Assembly (NCBI GenBank): GCA_001771585.1
Contig: MEUE01000001.1
Coordinates: forward strand, 379,789 to 443,788
DNA length: 64,000 bases
Direction of reading: 5' to 3'
DNA from: a candidate division WOR-1 bacterium RIFOXYB2_FULL_46_45
GTDB taxonomy: Bacteria; Margulisbacteria; WOR-1; XYC2-FULL-46-14
A program made the position numbers and the translations under genes. The stretch's first letter is position 1. Each line of letters starts with the position of its first letter. Shown in pieces: positions 18,942-28,061 of the stretch. The notes beneath the pieces were generated by a model, which saw only the letters and a program-made list of their open reading frames with translations, searched no databases and had not been told where the DNA came from.

Positions 18942-21626
18942 CTAAATTTTTTCTACTCTAACCGCACAGGCCTTGAATTCCGGTATCTTGGCTACCGGAT
19001 CAAGCGCCGGATTGGTCAAAATATTCGCCGCCGCTTCTATGTAATGAAAAGGGATAAAAGTCGTCCCTTTGGGTATTAATTTTTCGCCAACTTCGGCACA
19101 GGTCTCAATCTCTCCCCTGCGGCTTATAACCCTTACCCTGTCGCCATCCTTTATTCCAAGTTTTTTGGCATCCTCTTGCGATATTGTGATTTTGGGACCG
19201 GCCAGATTGTTCAATCCTTCGGTCTTTCTGGTCATCGTTCCGGTATGGAATTGTTCCAAAACCCTGCCGGTGGTTAAAACCAAAGGATACTCATCATCCG
19301 GAAGCTCCGCCGGCTCTTTAAACGGAATTGCTTTCATCAAACCAAGTCCGCGGGCAAACTTGTCTTTATGCAGGTAAGAAGTGCCGGGATGCTCCGGATT
19401 GGGACAAGGCCACTGCAGCCCTTTTGTGCCGACCCTTTTCCAGGAAATCCCGCCGTACTGAGGAGTAACCGTCACAAGTTCTTCCTGAATATCGCAGGCG
19501 GTTTGATACTTCCACTTTGCTCCCATGGCATTGGCAAGATCCTGTACAATAATCCAGTCCTCTTTTGCCTCTCCCGGAGATGCTACCGCTTTGTTCAGCC
19601 GCTGTACCCTTCGTTCGGTATTGGTAAACAACCCGTCTTTTTCGGCAAAAGACGCGGCGGGAAAAACCACATCGGCAATCGTCGCCGTCTCTGTCAAGAA
19701 AATATCCTGCACCACCAAAAATTCGGTCTTCTCTAAAGCTTCTTTTACGTGGTTCATATCCGGATCGGACAAAACCGGGTTCTCTCCCATTATGTAAAGA
19801 GCCTTAATCTTACCCTCCCCAGCGTATTTAAGCTGTTCGGTAACAGTCAGCCCGACTTTGTTGGCAAGCTTTACCCCCCAGGCCTTTTCAAATTTCTCCT
19901 GCGCCTGCGGATTATTAACCGGCTGGTATCCGGGATAGACATTCGGCAATGCCCCCATGTCACAAGCTCCCTGAACATTCGCCTGCCCTCTTAAAGCATT
20001 GACCCCGCCTCCCGGAATTCCGATATTACCGCACAGCATCTGTAAATTCGCAACCGACCAGACATTGTCGGTCCCGGTGGTATGCTGCGTGATTCCCATG
20101 GAATAAAAAACAGCGGCGGTCTTGGCCTGCCCAAACATTTTAGCAATTGCATTCAGATCCTTTACCGAAATATTTGTAAGCTTTGAGACCTTTTCCGGGG
20201 TATACTTCTTTACTTCCGTTTTGAGTTCATCAAAATTTTCACAGCGCTCCTTAACATAATCCTTATCGTACCAGCCGTTTTCTATCATAATATGCATTAT
20301 GCCGTTTAAGAAAGCGACATCGGATCCGCATCTCTGATTGACATAAATTTCGGCAAAATCGGCCAGCTCAATCCATTTGGGATCGACCACAATCAGTTTG
20401 GTCTTGCCCTGCCGCGCCGCCCTTTTGATGTATGAACCGATTACCGGATGCGCCTCGGTCGTATTTGATCCGATGATCAATGCCACCTCGGCCTTGTCAA
20501 TTTCGGCAATATTGTTAGTCATAGCTCCGGAGCCAAAGGCCGAAGCCAAGCCGACAACCGTTGAGGCGTGGCAGAGACGGGCGCAATGGTCGACATTGTT
20601 GGTGCCGATAACTGAGCGGATAAATTTCTGGAAAATATAATTTTCTTCGTTGGTAACTTTGGCGGAAGCCAAGCCTCCAATCGCGTCCGGACCGTTCTCT
20701 TTCTTTATCTTCTTAAACTTTTTGGCAACCAGTTCAATCGCGTCTTCCCACGAGGCCGGCTTCAATTCCTTGGTCTTCTCGTCTCTGATAAGCGGAACGG
20801 TCAGCCGCTCTTTTGAATTGACAAAATCATAACCGTAGCGCCCTTTGACGCAAAGCATTCCGTCATTGCACGGAGCCCCTTCAACTCCCGTCACTTTAAC
20901 CACCCGGTTGCCGCTGGTATGCAGGGTCAATTGGCAGCCGACCCCGCAATAGGCGCAAACCGTGTTGGTTTGCTTCCTCTCCCAGGGCCTCCCTTTGCCG
21001 ATAGAATTCCTATCTATAATAGCGCCGACCGGGCAGAGCTGGGAACATTCTCCGCACTGGACACAGGACGATTCTCCCATTAAAATATCGTCATCGCAGA
21101 CAACCGCGGTATCATTGCTCCTGTAACCGAAAGACAAGACCTCGTTTACTACCGTATTATTGCATCCTTCAATACAACGGCCGCATTTAATACATTTCTC
21201 ATTATCCCTGATAATAAACTCGGAAGAATTGTCCGGCTGGATCTTTTCTCCAAGCTTAAAAGAAGGGCGTTCAATCCCCAGAAAATAGGCCGCTTCCTGC
21301 AGTTCGCATTCCCCGTTTTTTTCACAGCTTAAGCAATCGTGCCGTCCGGATGAAAGCAAAAGATCAATAACCAATCTCTGAGCGTCGCGGACCTTGTCGG
21401 TCGCGGTTAATATCTTCATCCCCTCTTTGGCCTTTACGGTGCAGGAGGTTTGCAGTCCCTTCATCCCCTCAACCTCAACCACGCAGGCCCGGCACTTCCC
21501 CGCCTGGCCGGTTTTAACGTGATAGCAAAGGCTCGGAATTTTTATTCCGTTCTCCTTTGCGATTTCCAAAATGGTCTGTCCTTCCGGGGCATCATATTGA
21601 TTTCCATCAATCGTAACTCTCATCAT
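18942..21626 (-). CDS. fdhA: Formate dehydrogenase catalytic subunit (Cys-type)
   Basis: Oxidises formate to CO2 (or the reverse) at a W/Mo-bis-MGD centre. The N-terminal part is NuoG-like: a [2Fe-2S] ferredoxin domain (1-80), then [4Fe-4S] motifs (CIKCGRCIEGC, CVQCGECSQLC), then the molybdopterin oxidoreductase with its own cluster (CAYCGVGC). The metal ligand is a cysteine (C352, codon TGC) followed by H353, not selenocysteine. The C-terminal dinucleotide-binding domain is complete. 894 residues. No Tat signal, so cytosolic. It sits six bases after fdhB. Confidence 0.96.
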   Translation of the reverse strand: MMRVTIDGNQYDAPEGQTILEIAKENGIKIPSLCYHVKTGQAGKCRACVVEVEGMKGLQTSCTVKAKEGMKILTATDKVRDAQRLVIDLLLSSGRHDCLSCEKNGECELQEAAYFLGIERPSFKLGEKIQPDNSSEFIIRDNEKCIKCGRCIEGCNNTVVNEVLSFGYRSNDTAVVCDDDILMGESSCVQCGECSQLCPVGAIIDRNSIGKGRPWERKQTNTVCAYCGVGCQLTLHTSGNRVVKVTGVEGAPCNDGMLCVKGRYGYDFVNSKERLTVPLIRDEKTKELKPASWEDAIELVAKKFKKIKKENGPDAIGGLASAKVTNEENYIFQKFIRSVIGTNNVDHCARLCHASTVVGLASAFGSGAMTNNIAEIDKAEVALIIGSNTTEAHPVIGSYIKRAARQGKTKLIVVDPKWIELADFAEIYVNQRCGSDVAFLNGIMHIMIENGWYDKDYVKERCENFDELKTEVKKYTPEKVSKLTNISVKDLNAIAKMFGQAKTAAVFYSMGITQHTTGTDNVWSVANLQMLCGNIGIPGGGVNALRGQANVQGACDMGALPNVYPGYQPVNNPQAQEKFEKAWGVKLANKVGLTVTEQLKYAGEGKIKALYIMGENPVLSDPDMNHVKEALEKTEFLVVQDIFLTETATIADVVFPAASFAEKDGLFTNTERRVQRLNKAVASPGEAKEDWIIVQDLANAMGAKWKYQTACDIQEELVTVTPQYGGISWKRVGTKGLQWPCPNPEHPGTSYLHKDKFARGLGLMKAIPFKEPAELPDDEYPLVLTTGRVLEQFHTGTMTRKTEGLNNLAGPKITISQEDAKKLGIKDGDRVRVISRRGEIETCAEVGEKLIPKGTTFIPFHYIEAAANILTNPALDPVAKIPEFKACAVRVEKI

Positions 21627-21632
21627 TGCCTC

Positions 21633-24600
21633 CTATTTTCCAAAGTCGCAGCGCAGGCAGCGCTCGCATTGCTTTACACCGTCGGTATCGTTAAAGCTCC
21701 GCTCGACCGGATCAAAATTGTTTTTTCTGGCCGAAGCGGGAAGCTCGGGCAGGTTTTTCCTCGGATAAGAGACCGGATCGGCATCCGGGTTGAAATAGGA
21801 AGTATTGATCTTTTCAATCCTCCAAAACGCGTGCTCCTCTCCGGTTAAATATTTATCGATCCCCACCGCCGCCTTTTCCCCGTCGGCTACCGCGGCAATC
21901 ACGGTCATCTCTTCGTTGACGCAATCGCCCCCGGCAAAAAGCCAGGGATGGCCGGTTTGGCCGTAAAGCTTATCGGTTTTAAATTTGCTCCCCCAAAGGA
22001 CATCAACCCGGTCTTTTTCCGAAACCAGTTTGGAACAATCCAGGGTCTGGCCGATCGCAAAAATGACGGTGTCGGCCTTAATTTCAATTGTCTGCCCCGA
22101 TTTTTCGGGCCTCCTTCTGCCGCTCTTGTCATATTCTCCCAAAGTCATCTTGTCGCATTTGACCCCGGCAACTTTGTCGTTTTTTGTAATTATTTCGGAA
22201 GGGTTGGTCAAAGGCAGGATTTTCATCCCTTCTTCAACCGCCGCGCGGACCTCTTCTTCATAAGCCGGCATCTCTTCCCTGGTCCTTCTGTAAACCAGGG
22301 TAACTTCGGCTTTTTCTCTCAACGCGCAGCGGGCGGCGTCAATCGCGGAATTTCCTCCGCCGACAACCACCACTTTTTTACCGACATTAACTTTTCTTTT
22401 ATAGCTCACTTCACGCAAAAAGGTCATCGCGTCCACCACCCCTTCCGCGTCGGCTCCCGGAATTTCCATGGCAATACCCTTGGGAGCGCCGACCGCGATA
22501 AAGACCGCTTCATACCCGTCTTTGCGCAGGCTGGAAAGGGTAAAATCCTTGCCGAACGTTTTGCCGGTCTTGATTGCAACCCCCATCCCTTCAATCAGCC
22601 TGATCTCTTTTTTAAGTTCATTCCGGGGAAGACGGTAGGAAGGAATAGTCTGCACCAGCATCCCTCCCGCTATTTTTTCCGATTCGAAGACTTCCGGCTT
22701 ATATCCCAGGCGGGCCAAAAAGTAGGCTGAACTCAATCCGGCCGGACCGGCCCCTATAATCGCTATCTTCTTCTTGGCGTTTTCGGGATTTTCTTCAACT
22801 TCCGGAAGCAGTCCCTCCGAAGCGTTTTCCACCATATATCTTTTTAAGCCGCGGATTGAGACCGCGGTATTGTCAACCGTTTCCCTGCGGCAAACCGTTT
22901 CGCACGGATGCACGCAAACCCGGGCGCAAACCCAGGCAAACGGATTCCGGTCGCGGTGAAGTTTTAACGCTTCGTCAAACCTTCCCTCTTTTGCCAGTGA
23001 AATATATCCGGGGACATCCACCTTGGCCGGGCACTTGCTCTGGCAGGGAGACCTGACCAGGTCGGGACAAACCCCGCACTTGCAGCGTTTAAACAAGATG
23101 TGGTCTTCAAATTCATGCCTGAAGTGGCGCAGGGCCGACAAGACCGGATTAGGCGCGGTCTGTCCCAATCCGCAGAGCGAACTTGAAATAATTTCTTTCC
23201 CCATCTTTTCAAGCTTGTCCAGATCGGAAAGTTCTCCCTCTCCGCGCGTGATCTTGTTGATTATCTCCAGCATCCGCTTGGTCCCTTCGCGGCAGGGGAC
23301 GCATTTTCCGCACGATTCGTCCTGCACAAATTCAAGGAAATATCTGGCAACATCCACCATGCAGGTCCCCTCATCCATTACGATCAGTCCGCCCGATCCC
23401 ATGATCGCGCCAAGCTCGTTTAAAGATTCGTAATCCAGTTTTACGTTCAAATGTTTTTTTGGAATGCATCCGCCGGAAGGACCGCCGATCTGCGCGGCTT
23501 TGAATTGTTTTCCGTTGGGAATCCCTCCGCCGATATCATAAATCAATTCGCCAAGAGTGGTTCCGACCGGAACCTCAACCAGTCCGGCATTGACAATCGC
23601 TCCGGCCAGGGCAAAAACTTTTGTCCCCTTGCTCTTTTCCGTTCCGTACTGCGCGAACCAATCTCCGCCTTTCAAAAGAATTTCCGGGACATTGGCAAAA
23701 GTCTCGACGTTGTTTAATGAAGACGGTTTTTGCCACAATCCCTTTTCCGCCGGAAAAGGCGGCCGGGGACGAGGCTCTCCCCTCTTCCCCTCTATGCTGT
23801 TGATCAGCGCGGTCTCTTCCCCGCAGACAAAAGCGCCCGAACCCATTTTTATTTCAAGGTCAAAAGAAAAATCGGTGCCAAGGATATTTTTTCCAAGCAG
23901 TCCGGCTTTACGCGCTCGGTCAAGCGCTATCTCAAGCCGCTCAACCGCCAGCGGATACTCCGCCCTAACATACACATAGCCGTATCTCGCTCCAATGACA
24001 AAAGCGCCGATCGCCATCCCCTCAATCAGGCTGTGGGGATCGCCTTCCAGAACACTGCGGTCCATAAAAGCGCCCGGGTCCCCCTCGTCCGCGTTGCAAA
24101 GTATGTATTTTATGTCGGAACGGTTGTCGCGGGCAAAGGTCCATTTCAGGTAAGTGGGGAAACCGGCCCCTCCCCGTCCGCGCAAGCCCGATTTTTTCAT
24201 CTCGGACAAAACATCTTCCGGCTCCATCTTTGTCAAGACCTTGGCCAAAGCCGCGTACCCCTGCCGTCCGATATAATGTTCGAGTTTGGTGGGATCGATT
24301 AATCCGCAGTTCCGCAAGACAACTTTGACCTGGCGCTTAAAAAATTCTATATCGGTCTGGACCGGGACCGGCTTAGCTTCATGGTGCTGCCGCCAGGCCA
24401 GACGGGTTACGATCTTTCCTTTTTTAAGGTGTTTTTCGACAATCTCTTCAACATCTTTGGGCTTAACATTTGAATAAAAGGTCTTATCGGAGGAGATTAC
24501 CATCACCGGACCGGCGGCGCAGGGACCAAGGCATCCGGTCTCAACCAGCGCCACTTTCTTGTCCAGTCCTTTTGTTTTCAATTCTTTTTGAAGAGCTTCT

Positions 24601-24743
24601 TTTATTTTTAAAGAACCGGAAGCGATACAGCCGCCGCCGACGCACAGCAGGATTTTTTCTTTTTTATCTTCGGCAAATTTGGCCTTGTTCTCTTCGTAAA
24701 GGGCGGCTAATTCTTTCGCGTTTTTAATTTTACTTTTTATCAT
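21633..24743 (-). CDS. fdhB: Formate dehydrogenase beta subunit: NuoF fused to GltD-like reductase
   Basis: A 1036-residue fusion. Order: thioredoxin-like [2Fe-2S] domain (1-115, CVGGGCIASGSLKIK and GCLGPCAAGP), NuoF-type FMN/NADH domain (about 120-480, GLRGRGGAGFPTYLKW), a [4Fe-4S] end motif (ESCGKCVPCREGT), then a GltD-like part from about 560 with N-terminal cysteines (CARVCVHPCETVC), FAD site (IIGAGPAGLSSAYFLARLG) and NAD(P) site (VVVGGGNSAIDAARCA). This fits a complex that splits electrons between NAD(P) and a second carrier. AAGGAGA precedes the ATG. Confidence 0.93.
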   Translation of the reverse strand: MIKSKIKNAKELAALYEENKAKFAEDKKEKILLCVGGGCIASGSLKIKEALQKELKTKGLDKKVALVETGCLGPCAAGPVMVISSDKTFYSNVKPKDVEEIVEKHLKKGKIVTRLAWRQHHEAKPVPVQTDIEFFKRQVKVVLRNCGLIDPTKLEHYIGRQGYAALAKVLTKMEPEDVLSEMKKSGLRGRGGAGFPTYLKWTFARDNRSDIKYILCNADEGDPGAFMDRSVLEGDPHSLIEGMAIGAFVIGARYGYVYVRAEYPLAVERLEIALDRARKAGLLGKNILGTDFSFDLEIKMGSGAFVCGEETALINSIEGKRGEPRPRPPFPAEKGLWQKPSSLNNVETFANVPEILLKGGDWFAQYGTEKSKGTKVFALAGAIVNAGLVEVPVGTTLGELIYDIGGGIPNGKQFKAAQIGGPSGGCIPKKHLNVKLDYESLNELGAIMGSGGLIVMDEGTCMVDVARYFLEFVQDESCGKCVPCREGTKRMLEIINKITRGEGELSDLDKLEKMGKEIISSSLCGLGQTAPNPVLSALRHFRHEFEDHILFKRCKCGVCPDLVRSPCQSKCPAKVDVPGYISLAKEGRFDEALKLHRDRNPFAWVCARVCVHPCETVCRRETVDNTAVSIRGLKRYMVENASEGLLPEVEENPENAKKKIAIIGAGPAGLSSAYFLARLGYKPEVFESEKIAGGMLVQTIPSYRLPRNELKKEIRLIEGMGVAIKTGKTFGKDFTLSSLRKDGYEAVFIAVGAPKGIAMEIPGADAEGVVDAMTFLREVSYKRKVNVGKKVVVVGGGNSAIDAARCALREKAEVTLVYRRTREEMPAYEEEVRAAVEEGMKILPLTNPSEIITKNDKVAGVKCDKMTLGEYDKSGRRRPEKSGQTIEIKADTVIFAIGQTLDCSKLVSEKDRVDVLWGSKFKTDKLYGQTGHPWLFAGGDCVNEEMTVIAAVADGEKAAVGIDKYLTGEEHAFWRIEKINTSYFNPDADPVSYPRKNLPELPASARKNNFDPVERSFNDTDGVKQCERCLRCDFGK

Positions 24744-24755
24744 GCTTTGTCTCCT

Positions 24756-25259
24756 TTACTTGTACTGGGCCAAAATTTCTTTGATTTTTGACGGCTTGAC
24801 CCTCTGATGGGTATCGTCGTTAACCATGATGACCGGGGCCAGGCCGCAAGCGCCAAAGCATCTTCCGATTTCAAGGGTAAACTTCCGGTCGGCGGTTGTC
24901 CCTCCGACATCGATTCCAAGTTCTTTTTTGAAGGCGGCCAGAACCTCTTTGCTGCCGCGCACATAACAGGCGGTCCCAAGACAGATCCTGATCAGATGTT
25001 TCCCGCGCGGCATCATGGTGAAGAAATGGTAAAAAGTCGCGACCCCGTACACTTTTGCCAGCGGCTCATGAAGCCCCTTACTGATCATTTTCAAAACGCT
25101 TCCCGGCAGGTAACCGATCATCTTTTGGGCTATCTGCAGGACCGGGATCAAAGCCCCCGGCTTCCCCTTATAATCGTCAAGTATTTGCCCGAAATTTTTT
25201 ATTTTTTCCTTTTCGTCCGCGGTCAGCTCATGGACGCAAACACACTTCTTGTTAGACAT
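24756..25259 (-). CDS. NuoE-like [2Fe-2S] subunit of formate dehydrogenase
   Basis: Thioredoxin-like [2Fe-2S] subunit that partners NuoF-type proteins in NADH dehydrogenases, bifurcating hydrogenases and formate dehydrogenases. The four ligands are in CLGTACYVRG and GRCFGACGLAP. 167 residues is normal. The N-terminal CVCVHELTADE adds two cysteines of unknown role. It starts eight bases inside the fdhD end, and precedes fdhB, so the three subunits NuoE, FdhB and FdhA are made together. Confidence 0.93.
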   Translation of the reverse strand: MSNKKCVCVHELTADEKEKIKNFGQILDDYKGKPGALIPVLQIAQKMIGYLPGSVLKMISKGLHEPLAKVYGVATFYHFFTMMPRGKHLIRICLGTACYVRGSKEVLAAFKKELGIDVGGTTADRKFTLEIGRCFGACGLAPVIMVNDDTHQRVKPSKIKEILAQYK

Positions 25260-26046
25260 CTTTTCCCTCCTTCATAACAATCCTCTCCGGCTCCGAATAA
25301 ATATTCATTTTTGATCCTCTGGCAAAACCGACCAAAGTTATCTTCAATCGTTTGGCCAGCCGCACCGCCATATCGGTCGGCGCGGAGCGGGAAACTATAA
25401 TCGGAATGCCGATCCTGGCCGCTTTCAAAAGCATCTCCGATGATATTCTTCCGCTCAAAAGCAGAAATTTGTTTTTAGGATCGATTTTCTTTAAAATCAA
25501 TCCCCCCACTATCTTATCTACCGCGTTGTGCCGGCCGATATCTTCGGCGAAGGAAATGATTCTGTCCCCTTCACAAAGCGCCGCGCTGTGGACTCCGCCG
25601 GTCTCACGAAATGTTTCCGACTTCTTTTGGAATTCGGCGGTTAATCCCAAAATTGTTTTTGCTTCGGCCTTAAAATCGGAATCCACCGGCAAAACATTCT
25701 TAAAATCTTCCGCGTTATAAAAACTGATGTTCCTCCCGCAGCCGGAGGTAATCACCCTGTTTTTTTGCAGCTGTTCGGGCGTTATTTTGTTCTTCGTCCC
25801 CACTCCGGCAAAAAAAGACCTCTCGTTTACGACAATGTCCGTAATGTCGGATTGTGATTCTATGAATCCCTCAACAAACAAATAACCGACTGCCAGCTCT
25901 TTAAGATCGGAAGGAGAAGCAAGCAAGGTGGAGACTTCTTCGTTATTGACCTTTATGGTAAAGGGAACCTCCCGGACGATCTTATCTTTGAAGCCGGCTG
26001 CGCCCTCTTTTAAACTAAAGCGGATAATTTCTGTTTCTTCAAACAT
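25252..26046 (-). CDS. fdhD: Formate dehydrogenase accessory sulfurtransferase
   Basis: Passes sulfur to the bis-MGD cofactor so that formate dehydrogenase becomes active. The family blocks RGSKMNIYSEPERI and FAEDIGRHNAVDKIVGG are present. The usual CxxC of E. coli FdhD is represented by SGCGRN, with only one cysteine. 264 residues. Overlaps with mobA (37 bases) and with the NuoE gene show tight coupling. Confidence 0.93.
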   Translation of the reverse strand: MFEETEIIRFSLKEGAAGFKDKIVREVPFTIKVNNEEVSTLLASPSDLKELAVGYLFVEGFIESQSDITDIVVNERSFFAGVGTKNKITPEQLQKNRVITSGCGRNISFYNAEDFKNVLPVDSDFKAEAKTILGLTAEFQKKSETFRETGGVHSAALCEGDRIISFAEDIGRHNAVDKIVGGLILKKIDPKNKFLLLSGRISSEMLLKAARIGIPIIVSRSAPTDMAVRLAKRLKITLVGFARGSKMNIYSEPERIVMKEGKDV

Positions 26047-26630
26047 TCATAAATTCTTTCCAAATCTTTTTTGGTGTTTAAATTTAAAAACGAAATAAGC
26101 GCCGGATCAAACCGGCGAAGATCCTCTTCTTCCACAAATTCGACATCCAGCCCGGAAAACATTTCCTGGATCTTATAGTTCCCGGTTTTAATTTGTCTTT
26201 CAATTGCCGCTATGCAATTTTTGGAATACACGGAGAACAAAGGCTCAAAACCTTCTCCCCTTTTTGGAATTATTAAATCCTGATTCTTGGCCCTTGACCC
26301 CAAAAACCTAACCAGTTCTGCCTGCGGAAACGGCATATCGCAGGCCATTATAAAATTATGTTCCGTATCGGAAGCCAACAGGCCGGCATGGATCCCGCCC
26401 AGCGGACCAACCCCTCTAATCCGGTCTACCACGATTTCAACCGGATAATTTTTATATTTTTCCGGATAATTGGTTACAATTATTACTTTGTCAAATAACC
26501 GGGCCAAAAGGCCGATGATTATTTCAATGAGGAAGCGAGGATATAGATCCTCGCCTTCTCCAATTTTTACAAACGCCTTATCCTCGCCAAACCTTAAACT
26601 TTTTCCGCCGGCAAGGATGATTCCATTCAT
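26010..26630 (-). CDS. mobA: Molybdenum cofactor guanylyltransferase
   Basis: Attaches GMP to molybdenum/tungsten cofactor to give the MGD form used by formate dehydrogenase. Nucleotide-binding signature ILAGGKSLRFGEDKAF is at 5-20; MACDMPF carries the metal-binding Asp. 206 residues is the usual length. It lies six bases after the OFA transporter stop and overlaps fdhD. Confidence 0.93.
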   Translation of the reverse strand: MNGIILAGGKSLRFGEDKAFVKIGEGEDLYPRFLIEIIIGLLARLFDKVIIVTNYPEKYKNYPVEIVVDRIRGVGPLGGIHAGLLASDTEHNFIMACDMPFPQAELVRFLGSRAKNQDLIIPKRGEGFEPLFSVYSKNCIAAIERQIKTGNYKIQEMFSGLDVEFVEEEDLRRFDPALISFLNLNTKKDLERIYECLKKQKLSALV

Positions 26631-26636
26631 TGGCGG

Positions 26637-27854
26637 CTAAGCGGCAACCGCTTCCGGTTTCTTATACAAAGAAACCAGGAAAACTCCGACCGCAAGGAGT
26701 CCGGAAGCTATGATCAATGCCATTGAAAAACTGCTTGTTACTTTTAAAACATATTCCATAAGCAATGGTCCGACCACTCCGGCCAAACTCCAGGCCAGCA
26801 ACACCTTCCCGTAAATATTCCCGCAATTTTTTGGTCCAAAGGTGTCGACGGCGAATGAAGGCATTGTCGCGAACCCTCCCCCCAAACAAGAGAGGATATA
26901 ACAGCACATCGCGCCAAAAATCCAGATATTGGAGGCCTGGGGGAGCAGAAAAAAGACCGGTATTTGAGAGCTAAGCATAATTAAAAAGACGTTTTTTCTT
27001 CCAATCTTATCGGAAAGCGAAGCCCAAAACACTCTGCCTAAACCGTTAAAAATGGAAGCGGTAAAGACCAGCGTGCCGGCAACTACCGCGGTTACCCCCA
27101 GCTGTGCCTGCGCCATCGGAGACATATTGCTGATAAGCGCGATCCCGGCGGTCACATTGATAAATAAAACCAACCAGAGTATATAGAATTGAAAAGTACC
27201 GAGGGCGTCCCTCAAACACAATGAATTAACGGCGGCAGAAGAATTGATTTTCGCTCCGGCAGAAACAGGAGGAGACCAGCCTTCGGGAGGATTGTTAAGA
27301 AACTGGGCGGCCAATCCCAAAATTATCAGATAAATTATTCCCAACACATAAAAGGTGGAAGTTATTCCGATTGAAGGAAGCAATAAGGGGACAAATTGGC
27401 CAATCAGCGCCGATCCAAAACCAAAGCCCATCACGGCCAGTCCGGTAATTAGCCCCCTCTTATCGGGAAACCACCTGATTAAAACCGCGATCGGAGTAAT
27501 ATAGCCCAGCCCGTTTCCAATCCCGGCAATAACACCGTAGCCCAGCCACAACAGCCACAAATTACCGATGCTGTTGGCATAACCGGCAAGAAGGGTCCCG
27601 AAACCAAAAAGGATTGCCGCGGTAGTCGCGACCTTGCGCGCTCCGGCCCGATCGACAAACTTTCCGCCGAGAGCGGCGGCCATACCCAAACAAAAAATCG
27701 CGATCGTAAAAGCCAAACCAACCTGAACCCCGGTCCAGCCGTGGCTCTCCATCAGCGGCTTCTTAAACACGCTCCAACCGTACACCGTCCCCAACAGCAG
27801 CTGCATTATAATCCCCGCCAGCGCGATCCCCCATCGATTTGTCGTTTTTCCCAT
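26637..27854 (-). CDS. OFA-family MFS transporter (formate/oxalate type)
   Basis: Inner-membrane transporter of 405 residues with 12 predicted helices. The start (RWGIALAGIIMQLLLGTVYGWSVFKKPL) and the GVIAGIGNGLGYITPI segment are the hallmark of the oxalate:formate antiporter family. As first gene after the Rex-flanked promoter and directly ahead of the formate dehydrogenase set, it most likely moves formate or a related carboxylate. The substrate is inferred from context. AGGGAGGG lies about 11 bases before the ATG. Confidence 0.88.
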   Translation of the reverse strand: MGKTTNRWGIALAGIIMQLLLGTVYGWSVFKKPLMESHGWTGVQVGLAFTIAIFCLGMAAALGGKFVDRAGARKVATTAAILFGFGTLLAGYANSIGNLWLLWLGYGVIAGIGNGLGYITPIAVLIRWFPDKRGLITGLAVMGFGFGSALIGQFVPLLLPSIGITSTFYVLGIIYLIILGLAAQFLNNPPEGWSPPVSAGAKINSSAAVNSLCLRDALGTFQFYILWLVLFINVTAGIALISNMSPMAQAQLGVTAVVAGTLVFTASIFNGLGRVFWASLSDKIGRKNVFLIMLSSQIPVFFLLPQASNIWIFGAMCCYILSCLGGGFATMPSFAVDTFGPKNCGNIYGKVLLAWSLAGVVGPLLMEYVLKVTSSFSMALIIASGLLAVGVFLVSLYKKPEAVAA

Positions 27855-27883
27855 TATGCCTTGCCCTCCCTTATTTTACCTGA

Positions 27884-27901
27884 TTGTGATTTTTTTCACA
27901 A
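27884..27901. promoter_or_regulatory. Rex operator 1
   Basis: TTGTGATTTTTTTCACAA is a perfect two-fold TTGTGA-N6-TCACAA site, the Rex consensus. It lies 18-35 bases downstream of the predicted transcription start of the OFA-formate dehydrogenase operon, so bound Rex would block elongation or initiation. Confidence 0.85.
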
Positions 27902-27925
27902 ACTCTTGATTATTGCGATACAGGA

Positions 27926-27955
27926 ATTATACCATATTTTTGGGAGGACTGTCAA
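27926..27955 (-). promoter_or_regulatory. Consensus promoter of the formate-hydrogen operon
   Basis: On the minus strand, TTGACA (27955-27950), an 18-base spacer and TATAAT (27931-27926), both hexamers perfect. The predicted start near 27919 leaves a leader of about 65 bases before the OFA transporter ATG at 27854, with room for the downstream Rex site and a Shine-Dalgarno. Confidence 0.8.
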
Positions 27956-28033
27956 TGAAAAATCCGGTTTTATTAGGTAAAAACGACTGGATTTATCGCG
28001 CTTTTTAATTTGGCGGAGTGTTTTGAAGTGTAT

Positions 28034-28051
28034 TTGTGAAATATTTCACAA
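28034..28051. promoter_or_regulatory. Rex operator 2
   Basis: TTGTGAAATATTTCACAA, identical to the idealised Rex operator, about 115 bases upstream of the predicted start site and just after the rex stop codon. It is exactly 150 bases from operator 1, on the other side of the promoter. Confidence 0.88.
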
Positions 28052-28061
28052 ACTTGCCGTT

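Noticed and set aside
20571..20573. Possible selenocysteine in formate dehydrogenase
   Set aside because: The active-site codon is TGC (Cys), not TGA, and no SECIS-like element was seen after it.
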